Assembly (NCBI GenBank): GCA_020740485.1
Contig: DYMN01000012.1
Coordinates: 1-53,215 of the forward strand
Direction of reading: 5' to 3'
Origin: Polaribacter sp.
Lineage (GTDB): Bacteria > Bacteroidota > Bacteroidia > Flavobacteriales > Flavobacteriaceae
Length of the DNA stretch: 53,215 nucleotides
Shown here: one piece after another, positions 1 to 9,700 of the stretch
Numbering within the stretch: position 1 is the stretch's first letter
How the letters are laid out: each line of letters begins with the position of its first letter
Made by a program: the position numbers and the translations under genes
Notes under the pieces: model-generated
Told to the model about the DNA's origin: nothing
The model's database searches: none
What the model saw: only the letters and a program-made list of their open reading frames with translations

Positions 1-168
1 TTCAACTAACCAATGTTGATTTCCTTTTTCCACAATTCCTACTTTCATTCCCAATCGAGAAGCGCTGTTGGTTGATTCATAATCATCTGTATTACAATTG
101 AATAATGATAAATCTCGTGACACATGATGAAGTTCTTGATTGTTAATGGTATCATTATTAGCCTTAAT
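1..168 (-). other. Open frame fragment running off the left edge
   Basis: On the minus strand a frame stays open for 56 codons, from a stop at 169-171 to the window edge, but has no ATG near its beginning. The first Met lies well inside it (GMKVGIVEKG). It could be the 5' part of a gene using a rare start, a remnant of a truncated gene, or chance. I recognise no domain. The rest of the stretch up to 265 shows nothing else. Confidence 0.2.
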
Positions 169-265
169 TTAAAACTTTAAGTTGTGAGTTTTAAATTATT
201 TTGATAGGAAATAGAGCTATTCAACTTTAGGTTTATGGTAATAATATTATAAATTATAACTTTAG

Positions 266-694
266 TCATTTTATTTTACTTGCGAAATATAATAGCAAAA
301 GTCCAATACCCATAAAAATAAGAAGTGATTTTACAGCACTATGGTCAAGGGCCTGGTTGAGTTGAGGGCAACAAGATAAATATTTGATTGGAATAGTTTG
401 AGTTCCATTGTTTTTCAAGTAAACTGAGTTCCCAATGCGTTGGCCATTACCACTACATAATTTACCATTCACTTCAAATTCGTAGCCATATAAATAAGTA
501 TATTGATTGCGAATGGTTTCATTACGTTCGCCGTATTCTTGTCTGTAACTCGTGATTTTTGCAGACGTTGAAACGCCAAAAAAATAAAGTGAAATCAATA
601 ACAAAGCATATAGTAAAAAAATAGCACTGACACTTCCAATGATGATTTTTCCCCAATTGATTTTCATATCTATCAAATTAAAAAATTTATTCAA
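266..694 (-). CDS. Small two-helix membrane protein, DUF3592-like
   Basis: A 142-residue protein with a hydrophobic helix at about residues 15-40, a polar domain, and a second helix at about 120-138. The polar part (YEFEVNGKLCSGNGQRIG, then IPIKYLSCCPQ) has the build of DUF3592 domains: a short beta domain between two membrane helices. Function of that family is unknown. An internal Met at residue 10 (start 667) is an alternative start, because the sequence after it looks like a normal N-terminus with Lys before the first helix. It is transcribed divergently from the large locus that begins at 834, which encodes another DUF3592-like protein at 6170, so the two may belong together. The gene is probably real; the family call is moderate. 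Confidence 0.6.
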   Translation of the reverse strand: MNKFFNLIDMKINWGKIIIGSVSAIFLLYALLLISLYFFGVSTSAKITSYRQEYGERNETIRNQYTYLYGYEFEVNGKLCSGNGQRIGNSVYLKNNGTQTIPIKYLSCCPQLNQALDHSAVKSLLIFMGIGLLLLYFASKIK

Positions 695-833
695 AAATAA
701 GAAAAATTGACCATTTGTTATATTTCTTTTTGAAGAAAGAAAAACTTATTGTACATTTACGAAATATATTTATTTTCAATCTAAAATACTAACTTCAAAT
801 GTTAAAATAGAACCCTAATTTGTTTTAATAAAA

Positions 834-3800
834 ATGAAGCGTATTCCTTTTATAACTCTGACCTTATTTCTTTTTATTTTTCTCTTAACATCAAATACTT
901 ATTCACAGGATATAGATTTTTATGATGATAATTGGACCTATTTACCGAGTGATATTGAAATTGAAAAAACAATAAATTCTACATATGCTTTAACTCGTGG
1001 ATGTGTTTCTGGATCTTCACGTATTGATACAGATTTAGAAATATCAAAGTATATTAAATATCACAATAAAAAGTTAGCTGGACAATATGAACCTGGAGAG
1101 ATTTCTTTTGTTGAAATATTTGTATATTATCCTCATATATTAGCCAATAATTTACAAAGATATCACCTTGTGCAATCCCATAAAACGGGAAAATTTATTT
1201 TTAGATACTCCTATTTTGACAGTTCTAACAAATCACTTTCAGAAGTATACAATGAAACTTATAATTATTATAAAAATTCTGAAGATTTTGCCATAGGTTT
1301 TGCTCCTGCATTAGGTAATACAAAAACAGAATCAAATGCTGAATCAAATGCAACCGGAACCGATATAGATGGAATAGTACCCATTGATGATTCAGAAGAT
1401 TCCAATATCCCTTGGGAAGTCGTAATCGGTGGTGCCATAGGCGGTGGTGCTCTTTTGGCGATTAGAAAGAAACTTAAAGCCAATAAAAACAAAGCTCCCA
1501 AAAATAAATCCAACAATAAAAAAGAAGAAGTAGAAGAAGAAGATGCAGGTTACATCTTACAGTTGAGTGCAGGAAAATTTGACCTTAGTATTGGGGAACC
1601 GCAAATGCTTGAAATCAGAGTTATCAAAGTAACCGAAACTTCGGAAAAAAGTATTCAAGCGGCTATCCAAATTCAAAACACTGAAACGGCACTTTCCATA
1701 CAACCCGACAACGGTACAACCCCATTGACCTGCCAATTACTACTCAATAGCCCTCCAAAAAATCAAAATTTCAGCATTACTATAACAGCCCAAGCTGATG
1801 GGCATCAGTTTCAAAAACAAGTGCAAATCAACACCACAGGAGAGAAGAATTTGGTAATAGAAACAGCAGACAACAAAAAATCATTACGCCCCGATACGTT
1901 TCAAGTCTTGACTTGCTTTGCTAAAATTACCGATGAAAAAGGAAAAACCATTTCCGATTTGACCAACAAAATCAAATTTGAACCCAAAAGCGATTGGATA
2001 GATTTGTCCCAACCCGATTTTGTGGATGACAGTGCCTTGATTTACATCGGTTGCAGCAGTCCCAATCCCAATCAAAATCTGACACCGCCAAAATCAGTTG
2101 TTGTTTCTATTTATATGGACGATGTTCCCGATGGAGAAGAACCTTTGCAACAAAATTTGGAAATTACTTTGGTAGATTGCCAATTGGAAACCCAAGTAGC
2201 TGATGTCACTTTTCCCGAAACCGACGAAGAAAATGAGGTCTCCTTTTGGGCTCGTATTGAAAATGCAAACGAAGAAATCGGTTGGCACTTTGAAGGGGAA
2301 TACCGCAATGGGGTTGATCCAACCGATCCTTTGACTGATATTTCAATTGCAAAAAAAACAGAAACCGAAGTAAATATTACTCTTAGAGGTCCCATTATTA
2401 AATTGGGTGAATATGAAAACCAAATCAGTAAAACATTGGTCATTTCCGCTTGGCAGGGCGATGAAAGACCAATAGAGAGAAGGATAACTGTGATTGTTTC
2501 ACGTGAAGGTTTATTTATCAAACACGGCGTCAATAAAAACAATGAGATCAATTTTACCGCAGATAAGGCTTATGAAGAAAATCTCGAATTTGCCTTGAAT
2601 GTATATGATGAAAAAACCAATCAAATCGTTGTGGATTCTCAGTCCCTAAAACATCTCGATTTTGAATTTTTAAGCGAAGAAAAAGAAATTCAAAACTTGG
2701 TGAGTGTCTTGCTACCGAGCATTGAATTTATCGATTTGATTGGGAATATTCCCTATGGTAAATATAAATTCTCAACCCAAGCTGAGATACCGGGAATGGG
2801 TGAAATTCACACCTTAAAATTTAAAGTAAAAGCACCGGTTCAAAATGTAAAAGACATCGAATTATTCGAGAAAATAATCAGTATCAATGTCAAATCTTAT
2901 GGTATTGGTAGCGAATTTCCAGATTGGGTCAAGGCTTATGAAGAATGTCAATACATTTTAAACAATTACGTTCCCAAAGGCATTCCTTACAATAAGTTGT
3001 CCGACTTGTTGGAAATGCGTAAAATGACCTTGGGAGCCGAAGGTTTGAAGGAATTGCGCAACCGCATGTGGAAAGTGGCTTCGGAACTAATTCTGGCCGA
3101 AGGTGCGGAAGGTTATAAATCTGAAGAACGTTGGGCAAATGCCATAACTACGACTTTGGAATGGACAGAGTGGGCAGGCGATATTGCTTTCAGTGCACTC
3201 ATGGCTTATTTCACCGGTGGATTGGGTGGTACGGCTGCCGGAATGGTGAAAGGCGGGATGATAGATGCCTTAAAATTATACATCTACGAACCCGATAAGA
3301 CTTTGGATGATTTTTGGCAAATGCAAACCGACAAATTTGTTCCAATGCTCATGAACATGGCAAAAGGTCGTTTGTTGTCGATTGAAAATATCGAATTATT
3401 GGTAAAAGACAACAAACCTTTGGCTTGGACCATCTTTGTGAGTACCGAATTTTTATACCAACTCTACCAAACCAAATCGGTGTATGAAGCCGGTAAATTG
3501 ACCGCACAAGCGATGACTGAAGAAGTGATGGTTCAAAAATTGACAAAAAAATTGCACCAAGAAGCGATGAACCGAAAAATCGGTTATAAGAGTCCGGGAG
3601 AAGTTTTTGACGACTTGTTGAAAAATACCAAACAAGTCAACGGAGAAACAGTTTTAGATCAAAAGAAACTTTTGGAATTGATGCGCGATCCAGAATCAGT
3701 ACGTACTATCAAAAATCATGGAACACCCGAAATCAAAAAGATATTTGAATCTGCTCGCAATAAAATTTATAAACAGCACGATGCTAAATTAAAAGACTTT

Positions 3801-4550
3801 ATCAAACAGAAATACGGCATTCCCGAAACGGATATTGTAATCGAAGAATTCCGAACACCAGGTTCAGACCCCAACAATGTAAACACAGATAGAGATTACC
3901 GTGTACTTCGTAAGGTTACCAAAGCAGATGGCTTTACGCAGTATATCGAATTGCAAAGACCCAATTGGGTAGAACAATCCTATGAAATATTTGGCGAAGT
4001 AACCGGGAAGCCAAAGGAATTGAGTCCTACCGAATGGGCAGAAAAGCACCAACAACGCGGAACCGACCGCTTCGATGCAGAAGCGAGTTCCGATTATTCA
4101 GACCATGTTTTCAATCCTGAAACAGGGGAAATTGATAAAGTTCTTGATGGCAATATCAAAAGAGTAAAAAACGGAGAAGGGCGTTTGATCAATGCAGAAG
4201 AAATGGGTAAAATGTACAAAAACAAAGTAGAAAATGCTGTCAAAAACGGAACTATTCCGGAGGCCTATGCACAATTGCAAAAATCCATACACACCTTGGA
4301 AGAAGTGCGTGCGGGTTATGGCAAGCAAAATTTGGAACTACCCGAAATGGATGCTAAATTGAAGTCGGCTTTGGCTTATGCTAAAAGTATAAAAACGGAT
4401 GTTACTGGTGTTTTAGACCCACAAAATGTCAAAATCATAGAGAGTGATATCAAGCAAATGACCGGATATGATTTGAATAAAATGACCCAAGATATTGAAA
4501 AGAGTTTCAAAGAATTAAAAAAATACGATAAAGGAGTTCCCAATAACTAA
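834..4550 (+). CDS. Giant membrane-anchored protein with beta-sandwich-like repeats and toxin-like C-terminus
   Basis: A 1238-residue protein of unknown function. Residues 1-24 look like a signal peptide. A Gly-rich membrane helix (VVIGGAIGGGALLAI, 196-210) is followed by a Lys-rich and then acidic stretch. About 240-700 reads as successive beta-sandwich-like segments. About 770-815 is rich in Gly, Ala and hydrophobics (ALMAYFTGGLGGTAAGMV) and could be a membrane hairpin. Residues 1006-1024 hold GSDPNNVNTDRDYRV, where G-S-x7-D-x-D resembles a nucleotidyltransferase active site; the end is helical. The positive-inside rule would put everything after residue 210 in the cytoplasm, which is odd for Ig-like repeats. 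It starts a run of five genes, 14 bases before the next. I infer a polymorphic-toxin-like or scaffold protein; the function is not established. Confidence 0.75.
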   Translation: MKRIPFITLTLFLFIFLLTSNTYSQDIDFYDDNWTYLPSDIEIEKTINSTYALTRGCVSGSSRIDTDLEISKYIKYHNKKLAGQYEPGEISFVEIFVYYPHILANNLQRYHLVQSHKTGKFIFRYSYFDSSNKSLSEVYNETYNYYKNSEDFAIGFAPALGNTKTESNAESNATGTDIDGIVPIDDSEDSNIPWEVVIGGAIGGGALLAIRKKLKANKNKAPKNKSNNKKEEVEEEDAGYILQLSAGKFDLSIGEPQMLEIRVIKVTETSEKSIQAAIQIQNTETALSIQPDNGTTPLTCQLLLNSPPKNQNFSITITAQADGHQFQKQVQINTTGEKNLVIETADNKKSLRPDTFQVLTCFAKITDEKGKTISDLTNKIKFEPKSDWIDLSQPDFVDDSALIYIGCSSPNPNQNLTPPKSVVVSIYMDDVPDGEEPLQQNLEITLVDCQLETQVADVTFPETDEENEVSFWARIENANEEIGWHFEGEYRNGVDPTDPLTDISIAKKTETEVNITLRGPIIKLGEYENQISKTLVISAWQGDERPIERRITVIVSREGLFIKHGVNKNNEINFTADKAYEENLEFALNVYDEKTNQIVVDSQSLKHLDFEFLSEEKEIQNLVSVLLPSIEFIDLIGNIPYGKYKFSTQAEIPGMGEIHTLKFKVKAPVQNVKDIELFEKIISINVKSYGIGSEFPDWVKAYEECQYILNNYVPKGIPYNKLSDLLEMRKMTLGAEGLKELRNRMWKVASELILAEGAEGYKSEERWANAITTTLEWTEWAGDIAFSALMAYFTGGLGGTAAGMVKGGMIDALKLYIYEPDKTLDDFWQMQTDKFVPMLMNMAKGRLLSIENIELLVKDNKPLAWTIFVSTEFLYQLYQTKSVYEAGKLTAQAMTEEVMVQKLTKKLHQEAMNRKIGYKSPGEVFDDLLKNTKQVNGETVLDQKKLLELMRDPESVRTIKNHGTPEIKKIFESARNKIYKQHDAKLKDFIKQKYGIPETDIVIEEFRTPGSDPNNVNTDRDYRVLRKVTKADGFTQYIELQRPNWVEQSYEIFGEVTGKPKELSPTEWAEKHQQRGTDRFDAEASSDYSDHVFNPETGEIDKVLDGNIKRVKNGEGRLINAEEMGKMYKNKVENAVKNGTIPEAYAQLQKSIHTLEEVRAGYGKQNLELPEMDAKLKSALAYAKSIKTDVTGVLDPQNVKIIESDIKQMTGYDLNKMTQDIEKSFKELKKYDKGVPNN

Positions 4551-4564
4551 AAAATTTATCAATT

Positions 4565-5179
4565 ATGTCTTATTGCCATCAATGCGGTCAAACATTAATG
4601 CCCAGTGCCAAATTCTGTCCTGCTTGCGGAGCCAAGATTTTAGTTGCCGCAAAAACAGAAATAAGGAATGAATATGCTCAAAAAATGTACAAAAATGTGG
4701 TGCAATCTTTGGAAAAACAAGGTAAATCTTATGTAGAAAAACAAGTTAAAAATCAAATAGACAAAATAATTCCAAAACCTGGAAATTTCAGTGAATCTAC
4801 CCAACAAATCAATGAAGTTTTCAGACCTTCTGCTACTTCGAACCAAAATGAGTCAAAACCAATAGCATCGCAAAGTGGTGTAGATATTTGGACTTGGGTG
4901 TATGTCGGAATCAACGCTATTTTATTGTATTTGGGTTATAAAAGTGATGAAGTTATTGGGGTTATGTTATTTAGTATTATCATTTTATTGCTTGTATTTT
5001 TAAGAATAAGCAAACCCAAGCCTTACAATTGGTTGGTCAAAATTTTACTCATTTTACAAGCCTTACTTTTATTGGCATTTGCTGTGGAAAAGATTGAATA
5101 TCCCAATAGCAATATGTTGTTGATGCTACTTATGTTTGTCATCAATTTAAGGTTAATTTTTAAAGGAAATAAATCATAA
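4565..5179 (+). CDS. Zinc-ribbon membrane protein, four helices
   Basis: A 204-residue protein. Residues 4-21 form a zinc ribbon (C4-x2-C7, C18-x2-C21), the short double-CxxC type common at the N-terminus of bacterial membrane proteins. A polar linker with a possible amphipathic helix follows (residues 30-75), then four hydrophobic helices fill the C-terminal half (about 113-200). The ribbon should be cytoplasmic. No enzymatic motif is visible. It begins 14 bases after the giant gene and ends 4 bases before the next zinc-ribbon gene, so all three are likely one transcript. Function unknown; a regulatory or assembly role in the membrane complex of this locus is inference. Confidence 0.75.
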   Translation: MSYCHQCGQTLMPSAKFCPACGAKILVAAKTEIRNEYAQKMYKNVVQSLEKQGKSYVEKQVKNQIDKIIPKPGNFSESTQQINEVFRPSATSNQNESKPIASQSGVDIWTWVYVGINAILLYLGYKSDEVIGVMLFSIIILLLVFLRISKPKPYNWLVKILLILQALLLLAFAVEKIEYPNSNMLLMLLMFVINLRLIFKGNKS

Positions 5180-5183
5180 TATT

Positions 5184-6038
5184 ATGTCAAAATTTTGTTC
5201 GAATTGTGGTCAACCTCTCACTGCCGAAGCCTCTTTCTGCCCACAATGTGGCACTCCATTGGAAGTAGCAAAAATCAAGGTAGAACCGACTAAAAATAGT
5301 AGTACTGCCCAAATACCTTTTGATTTTTCGATGCCTATTAAAAATCAACAGAGCAGTATAGCCAATAAATCGTTATTGATTGGACTAATATTTTTAGTGT
5401 TAACCTATTTTACTTTTAGCGAAGGAAATCCAATTTCGGGAATATGGGCATTGGGATTGTTGGGGATTTTCGGTTTGATCGCAAGTTTGGTCGTGTTTTT
5501 TATTTTCAAAAGTAGAAGCAACAAAATGAAAAGTTTGATTTCCGGCGAAAAAGTCATTGCTGCATGGCAGATGAACAATGAACTCAAAAATCAGTATGTC
5601 AATTATTTGTTCGAGCACGAAAGCGACAAAAACAAAGGGATATTTTATATTACGAGTATTTTAATTGTCGTTATATTCGGAGTCTTTATTTTATTTATTG
5701 ATGAAGGAAAAGGAGCTATGGCGATGGTTATGTTCGGTTTGATAGGATTGATGGGAATTTTTGCCTTTGTAATGCCTAAATATTACAAAAGTAAGAATGC
5801 ACAAGCTGATGGTAAAGTGCTGATAGGAGAAAAATTTGCCTACGTTAATGGTTTTTTTCACAATTGGGATTTTCCACTTTCCGGAATCAAAAAAAGTAAA
5901 ATCATCAACGAACCTTTTTATGGTTTGCATATCCAATATTTTTATACTGATAGAACTTTTACCAATACCGAAGAACTCAACATTCCTGCACCACAAGATA
6001 TTGATTTACAAGAGGTAATTTTAAAATTGAAAAATTAA
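5184..6038 (+). CDS. Zinc-ribbon membrane protein with C-terminal soluble domain
   Basis: A 284-residue protein built like its upstream neighbour: a zinc ribbon at C5-x2-C8 and C19-x2-C22, a linker, then two pairs of hydrophobic helices (about 60-110 and 155-200). The C-terminal 80 residues form a small soluble beta-rich segment (GEKFAYVNGFFHNWDF, then GLHIQYFYTDRTF), reminiscent of PH-like domains in bacterial membrane proteins, although I cannot name the family. It starts only 4 bases after the previous stop. A 131-base gap to the next gene may carry a second promoter, but I see no clear TAnnTTTG in it. Confidence 0.75.
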   Translation: MSKFCSNCGQPLTAEASFCPQCGTPLEVAKIKVEPTKNSSTAQIPFDFSMPIKNQQSSIANKSLLIGLIFLVLTYFTFSEGNPISGIWALGLLGIFGLIASLVVFFIFKSRSNKMKSLISGEKVIAAWQMNNELKNQYVNYLFEHESDKNKGIFYITSILIVVIFGVFILFIDEGKGAMAMVMFGLIGLMGIFAFVMPKYYKSKNAQADGKVLIGEKFAYVNGFFHNWDFPLSGIKKSKIINEPFYGLHIQYFYTDRTFTNTEELNIPAPQDIDLQEVILKLKN

Positions 6039-6169
6039 TTAGCCATAAAGCAATAGATTGTTTCAAGTTTAATGTCAAAAATTTTAATTCTAAAGTCTTG
6101 AAATCTTGTGGTATTTCAGTCTTGTAATTTCCAGTAAAAGAGTTTCATTTTCAAATTTCCAAATTAACC

Positions 6170-6703
6170 ATGTCCTATTCACAAAAAATATCCGACCCAA
6201 GATTTGATCAATACCTCAAAAACACCCGAGATTATCGCTATCAATTTGGGTTTATATTGACAATCGTCGCTGTAGTAGGTTTTTATATATATGGAGAAAC
6301 CAGCTCCGACATGGATAATCCCGAAGCATTGCACATTGGGTTGGGAATTGGAGGAATGTTTTTCCTCATAGGGCTTTATGCTGCTTTTTCAGGTAAAAAA
6401 AACGCACCAACTTGGGATGGTGAAGTAGTAGAAAAAGAAATCGTTAAAAAAAATGGTAGAACCTATTTTGTGGTTTATTTTGAAAATGAAAAAGGTAACA
6501 GACATGAAATAAGTGCTGAAAAAGACCCTACCCTTTATGACTATTATAAAATAGGCGAAAAAGTGCGTTACCATGGAAAGTTGAAATCGTACGAAAAATT
6601 TGACAAATCACACGACGATATTATTTTCTGCAATGCCTGTGCTTTTATGCATGATATGGAGGAACACATTTGCCAAAATTGCGGCTGTCCATTATTAAAA
6701 TAA
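6170..6703 (+). CDS. DUF3592-like membrane protein with C-terminal zinc ribbon
   Basis: A 177-residue protein. Two membrane helices (about 26-42 and 54-73) come first, then a DUF3592-like beta domain (GEVVEKEIVKKNGRTYFVVY ... YYKIGEKVRYHGK), then a zinc ribbon at the very C-terminus (C154-x2-C157, C168-x2-C171). Placing the ribbon at the C-terminus reverses the arrangement of its neighbours, yet the same module recurs, which argues that the ribbon is functionally tied to this locus. It is followed after one base by the metallopeptidase gene, so the two are almost certainly co-transcribed. Confidence 0.75.
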   Translation: MSYSQKISDPRFDQYLKNTRDYRYQFGFILTIVAVVGFYIYGETSSDMDNPEALHIGLGIGGMFFLIGLYAAFSGKKNAPTWDGEVVEKEIVKKNGRTYFVVYFENEKGNRHEISAEKDPTLYDYYKIGEKVRYHGKLKSYEKFDKSHDDIIFCNACAFMHDMEEHICQNCGCPLLK

Positions 6704-6704
6704 A

Positions 6705-9700
6705 ATGAACCCAATGATGAATTTTTGTATAAATTGTGGGAATAAATTAACGCCAAACGATAAATTTTGCAGTTCATGCGGTACTGCTGTTACAAAAGAT
6801 TTGATTCCCGAAAAAAAGTTAAAAACTTGTCCATCATGTCATTATACAGCAGAATGGGATGATCATTTTTGTTTGTTGTGCGGGACACCTTTACAATCAA
6901 TAGAACCTAATGTTTCAACTTCAAAATCTATTGTACCTGAAAAAACGATACCATTAAATCATTCTATGGAGCCAACACCAAAATTGGCAAAAGAGGTTTC
7001 AGTTGAAAAACAGATACAAAATCATGTTAATCCCAATACCAAAAAGCCGAGAATGTTCCTTAAGATATTGATATGGGGAACTTTGATTTTAGCGGGATTG
7101 GGTGGAATTTTCTATTCTATTGGTGATAGCGATAGCAAAATTAAAACTTCATATAGAGAAATTACGGAAGAGGAAATGCAATTACCCCAAGAAGAAGTGA
7201 GGCAAGCAAATCCTGTATTAAGTCAAACTTCAACTTTCAAATTGTCTCCAAATAGTAAATTAAAAGAGATCCCGTATTCAGACAAAATCAAAGTATTGAT
7301 TCCTGTCAATTTCAACACAGATGAACAAACGCTTTCAATCAGTAGTGCAAGTGTTGATCCAGCCGTAATGATCGAACATTACAGTCCATTGATGTTGATT
7401 GATCTCACACTCAATAATGACCAACAACCCACTAAATCCGTAGAAATTTTCTATACATACGATGAAAGTGATTTAGATCCAAATTTAAGTAACGAAGAGC
7501 AAATCGATGCTTTCCGATGGGATAAGGAAGGTGGCGGTTGGGTAAGTTTGCCCATGCGTATAGATGAAAAGAATCATACGGTATCTGCCCTTGTAGATCA
7601 TTTCAGTATTACCGGTTTCTTTCTAAAAACCAGCATCATCGGTATCGTTGGAGAAAAACTTTTGAATGACGTGTATATAACGCCCAAAAAGAATTTTAAA
7701 ATCCTCTATTCCAAAAAAGCAATTTTAGCAGATCAAGATTTGAATATGCCGGTTTGGAAATCTGCTCCAACCGGAAGAACTAGTTCAAATAAAAGTGATG
7801 CTCCACCGTACATTCAGGCGATTGGTTTTTTACTTGAAGAAGCGCTTAATTCTTATACCAATACATATCATTTTAAAAATCCGGCAGGCATACAGAAGGG
7901 TTTCCTAGGAAACTATCAGAAAATGGTTACCGTTAAAGTGGACTCTTGGTACTCCGTTGTTACCGGAAGTAATGCCAGTTATGAGAAAATTTATGAACGC
8001 TTGCATATACCGACTACTCAAGCATTCAATTACGAACCGACAAAAATCACATTGGCACACGAACTATTTCACAGGATTCAGGCAGAATATTATGGTGTGT
8101 TGGGGATGTCTCGAAGAGCAAATAATTGGTGGTTGGAAGCAACAGCCGAATATGCTGCCTATACAATTGCCTATTCAAGTAAAGTGTCGGGAATGCAAAA
8201 AGGTTTGGGAAACAATTATCTGAATTTCCCCATCAATTCTACAGGAGAAAAGAAGGGCACAGGATATGGTTGGTCAGAACGTGAATACCAATATGTTACC
8301 TCAATATTTATAGATTATTTGGTGGAAAATGGCTCTAATTTTAAAGAAATGCTGACGTTTGATGCTGAAGATTATTACATGCCTATTTATAGTCTGGATA
8401 AATATTTATACAAAACAAAACAAAAATCGTTGCAGGATATATACCGACAATTTGCCAATTGGATGGTTTTTTCGTCCAAAGGTCACTTATCAAAATATCC
8501 GTATTTGACCAGTGGCGGTGAAAATGACAGAGATATTGCTGTTCAAAATTCCAACTTACAATTGGCAGATCAAAATGAGGTCAGCTATACATTTATCATC
8601 CCTGAAATATTCAGTTCGCAACTTTGGGGAATAACCCTTGAAGATGACAATTCCAATAAAACGAGTGCGAAAACACCAGTGATTATTGAAGTAAAGGACA
8701 AAACAACAGGATTGAGTATTGATGTATTTCGCTTGCCAAAATTTCAATCAGTGATCGATCCTGATAAACCAATCTATACTTTTTACACCAGCAATGAAAG
8801 TAAAATGATACTATTGGACGAAGGGGATGCCTTGTGTATTGTAGCTACACAGGGAAAATTTACCGGAGGAAATGCAGAAGTTGTCGTACGCAATGTACCG
8901 GTTCAATTGGAAATAGATCCTTCAGAACTATTGGATGCTGTTGGAAATAAGCCTTATCTTTTCAAATTTAAGGCAACGGATATTCCAAAAGAAATTGAGA
9001 AGATTAGATTTGAATGGGATTTTGGGGATCAATCAAAGTCTCAAAAAGGATTTTCATTGGATATTGCAGTCAATTCCGGTGAAGCAGAAAATGAAGTCGA
9101 ACATATCTATGCTATTAGTGATAAAGAGGAGAATTTTCCTTTGAAAGTTATTTTAAAAGATAGTAAATCGGGTATGGTGCTGGCTTCTACAACTGCCCCA
9201 ATCACTTTACCTATTGCCAAACCTTCTGTTTTCATTACCGAAAGGCAAGTTGTGGGACCACCTGGCGCCACCTTTGATTTGACTGCAAAAGCATCGCCCG
9301 AAAACAATTATCGTTTTGTTTGGGAAATTAGCGGTCAGGCTGAGAAATACGATTTAATAGGAAAAGAGACAAGTATTGCACCGATTTTGAATAAAAAAGG
9401 AACTTATAAAGTAAGTGTGAAATTATATGATTTGGATAATCATTTTTTATCTGAAGATCATGCAAGTATTTCAGTTGAAGAAGACAATGGAAACCCTATC
9501 AGTTTTATTTCGGTGGTATTAAACGGAAAGGTTGAACAAATATTTATTCCCGATGGAAATAAAACAACGTACAACCTCAATCTTTTGAGAATTGCTTTCA
9601 ATAATGAAGGTTCTTATGATGTAAATGGGACCCCTTATCAAAGCACAATTTCGCTACATGACAACAAAGTTTTAGGACAATTTTCTACAAAATGGACAGG

